NCBI RefSeq assembly: GCF_004138495.1 | Contig: NZ_ML142850.1 | Span: 522,478 to 529,160, forward strand | Direction of reading: 5' to 3' | Length of the DNA: 6,683 bases | DNA from: Phytoactinopolyspora endophytica | GTDB lineage: Bacteria; Actinomycetota; Actinomycetes; Jiangellales; Jiangellaceae | Shown: in pieces, positions 6,120-6,683 of the stretch | How positions within the stretch are numbered: position 1 is the first letter of the stretch | Layout: each line of letters starts with the position of its first letter | Notes under the pieces: model-generated | What the model was told of the DNA's origin: nothing | The model's input: the letters and a program-made list of their open reading frames with translations, nothing else | Databases searched by the model: none | Translations under genes and position numbers: made by a program

Positions 6120-6203
6120 CACAGACGTCGACGCGGCTCACCGATGAGCCAGGCGACCTCAGGTCCCGGCTGGTCGCCGCGGCGCCGGCAGCCCGGCGAT
6201 GGA
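6120..6203. terminator. Convergent spacer with three stem-loops, probable bidirectional termination region
   Basis: The 84 nt between the convergent stop codons hold three consecutive inverted repeats. They are GGCTCA-CCGA-TGAGCC (6135-6150), a perfect 6-bp stem; GGCGACC...GGTCGCC (6152-6158 and 6172-6178), a perfect 7-bp stem with a 13-nt loop; and CGCCGG-CAGC-CCGGCG (6183-6198), a perfect 6-bp stem. None is followed by a run of T on either strand. The position between convergent genes supports a role in stopping transcription from both sides, although high GC makes short stems common by chance. Confidence 0.5.
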
Positions 6204-6683
6204 TCACTCGCCGGCGGGCGCTCCGGTGGCGAGCGCCGCATCGACCTCCTTGAGATCCTCCAGGTTGTCAACCATACGCATCAACAAGGAGAGAAGCTGT
6301 GCCCGCTCTGCCTCGCTGAAGCCCGCGGTCAGCACGCGCTCCCGTTGGCGGGAGAGCGGCAAGACGCCCTGATGGACGGCGCCGCCGCGTTCGGTGAGGT
6401 AGAGCCTGCGCGCGACGCCTTCCGGCTCACTGCCGATGAGCCCGAGCCGGGTGAGCTCGGCGACGCAGCGCGAGACGACCGCCTTGTCGAGCCGCAGGGT
6501 CTCGGTGAGCTGCTTGGCGTTACGGCCCGGGGTGATGGCGAGCGCATTGAGGATCCGCCAGTCGTTGACTCGAATCCCGAAACGCTTGTGGTAGACGGTC
6601 GAACCGCCGTGTGCGAACGAGTTGGAGATGACGACGACAGCGCTCGGCACGTACGTGCCGATCGTCATTACGTCGGACAGCGG
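6204..6683 (-). CDS. MarR-family winged-helix transcriptional regulator, 5' end probably beyond window
   Basis: The first ATG inside the window (6668-6666) gives 154 residues. The frame remains open to the right edge, with PLSDV before that Met, and no ribosome site precedes it, so the true start is probably a few codons outside. Numbering from that Met: a dimerisation helix leads into FGIRVNDWRILNALAI (30-45), the helix-turn-helix is at about 48-77 with recognition helix DKAVVSRCVAELTRLGL (61-77), and the wing is EPEGVARRLYLTERG (81-95). A C-terminal dimerisation helix pair (about 117-145) ends the fold. MarR proteins are dimeric DNA-binding repressors or activators, often responding to small phenolic or oxidative signals. 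It converges on the kinase gene and is unlikely to share a transcript with it. Its targets are not visible; an adjacent gene to the right would be the first candidate. Confidence 0.88.
   Translation of the reverse strand, partial: PLSDVMTIGTYVPSAVVVISNSFAHGGSTVYHKRFGIRVNDWRILNALAITPGRNAKQLTETLRLDKAVVSRCVAELTRLGLIGSEPEGVARRLYLTERGGAVHQGVLPLSRQRERVLTAGFSEAERAQLLSLLMRMVDNLEDLKEVDAALATGAPAGE

Noticed and set aside
1..6683. Mobile element, phage, CRISPR or defence-system signatures
   Set aside because: No transposase, integrase, terminal inverted repeats, spaced direct repeats or defence domains were found; all long frames are accounted for by metabolic and regulatory genes.

Overview
The window is high-GC DNA with codon use strongly biased to G or C at third positions. 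It carries a Tat-type solute-binding lipoprotein, a LacI-family repressor, a MarR-family regulator and a PAS-containing histidine kinase. This mix suggests a soil-type actinobacterium (Actinomycetota); I cannot name a genus from the sequence alone.

Layout, left to right. (1) Positions 1-942, minus strand: the N-terminal 314 residues of an ABC-transporter sugar-binding lipoprotein, running off the left edge. (2) 1059-2867, minus: a complete cytoplasmic glycoside hydrolase family 2 enzyme of 602 residues. (3) 2868-3042: a divergent control region with two copies of a LacI-type operator. (4) 3043-4056, plus: a LacI-family repressor. (5) 4128-6119, plus: a large signalling protein with the order receiver, PAS, PAS, histidine kinase. 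(6) 6120-6203: a short convergent spacer with three consecutive stem-loops. (7) 6204 to the right edge, minus: a MarR-family regulator that probably starts outside the window.

The left half reads as one carbohydrate-utilisation locus. The binding protein would capture an oligosaccharide or glycoside outside the membrane, permeases (expected beyond the left edge) would import it, and the GH2 enzyme would hydrolyse it in the cytoplasm. The divergent LacI protein most likely represses all of this. A shared operator motif, consensus TTGCATCGWTGCAA, occurs three times, and all three copies lie in promoter regions: one before the binding-protein gene, one close to the GH2 start, and one perfect 20-bp palindrome between GH2 and lacI. 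The substrate cannot be fixed from sequence; a beta-galactoside, beta-glucuronide or beta-mannoside are all possible for this family.

The right half is signal transduction with no clear link to the sugar locus. The receiver/PAS/PAS/kinase protein has all the expected phosphotransfer residues but no output domain and no partner response regulator in view. I found no mobile element, CRISPR array, tRNA or rRNA, and nothing that clearly constitutes a new defence or biosynthetic system. The most informative non-coding signal is the three-site operator set.
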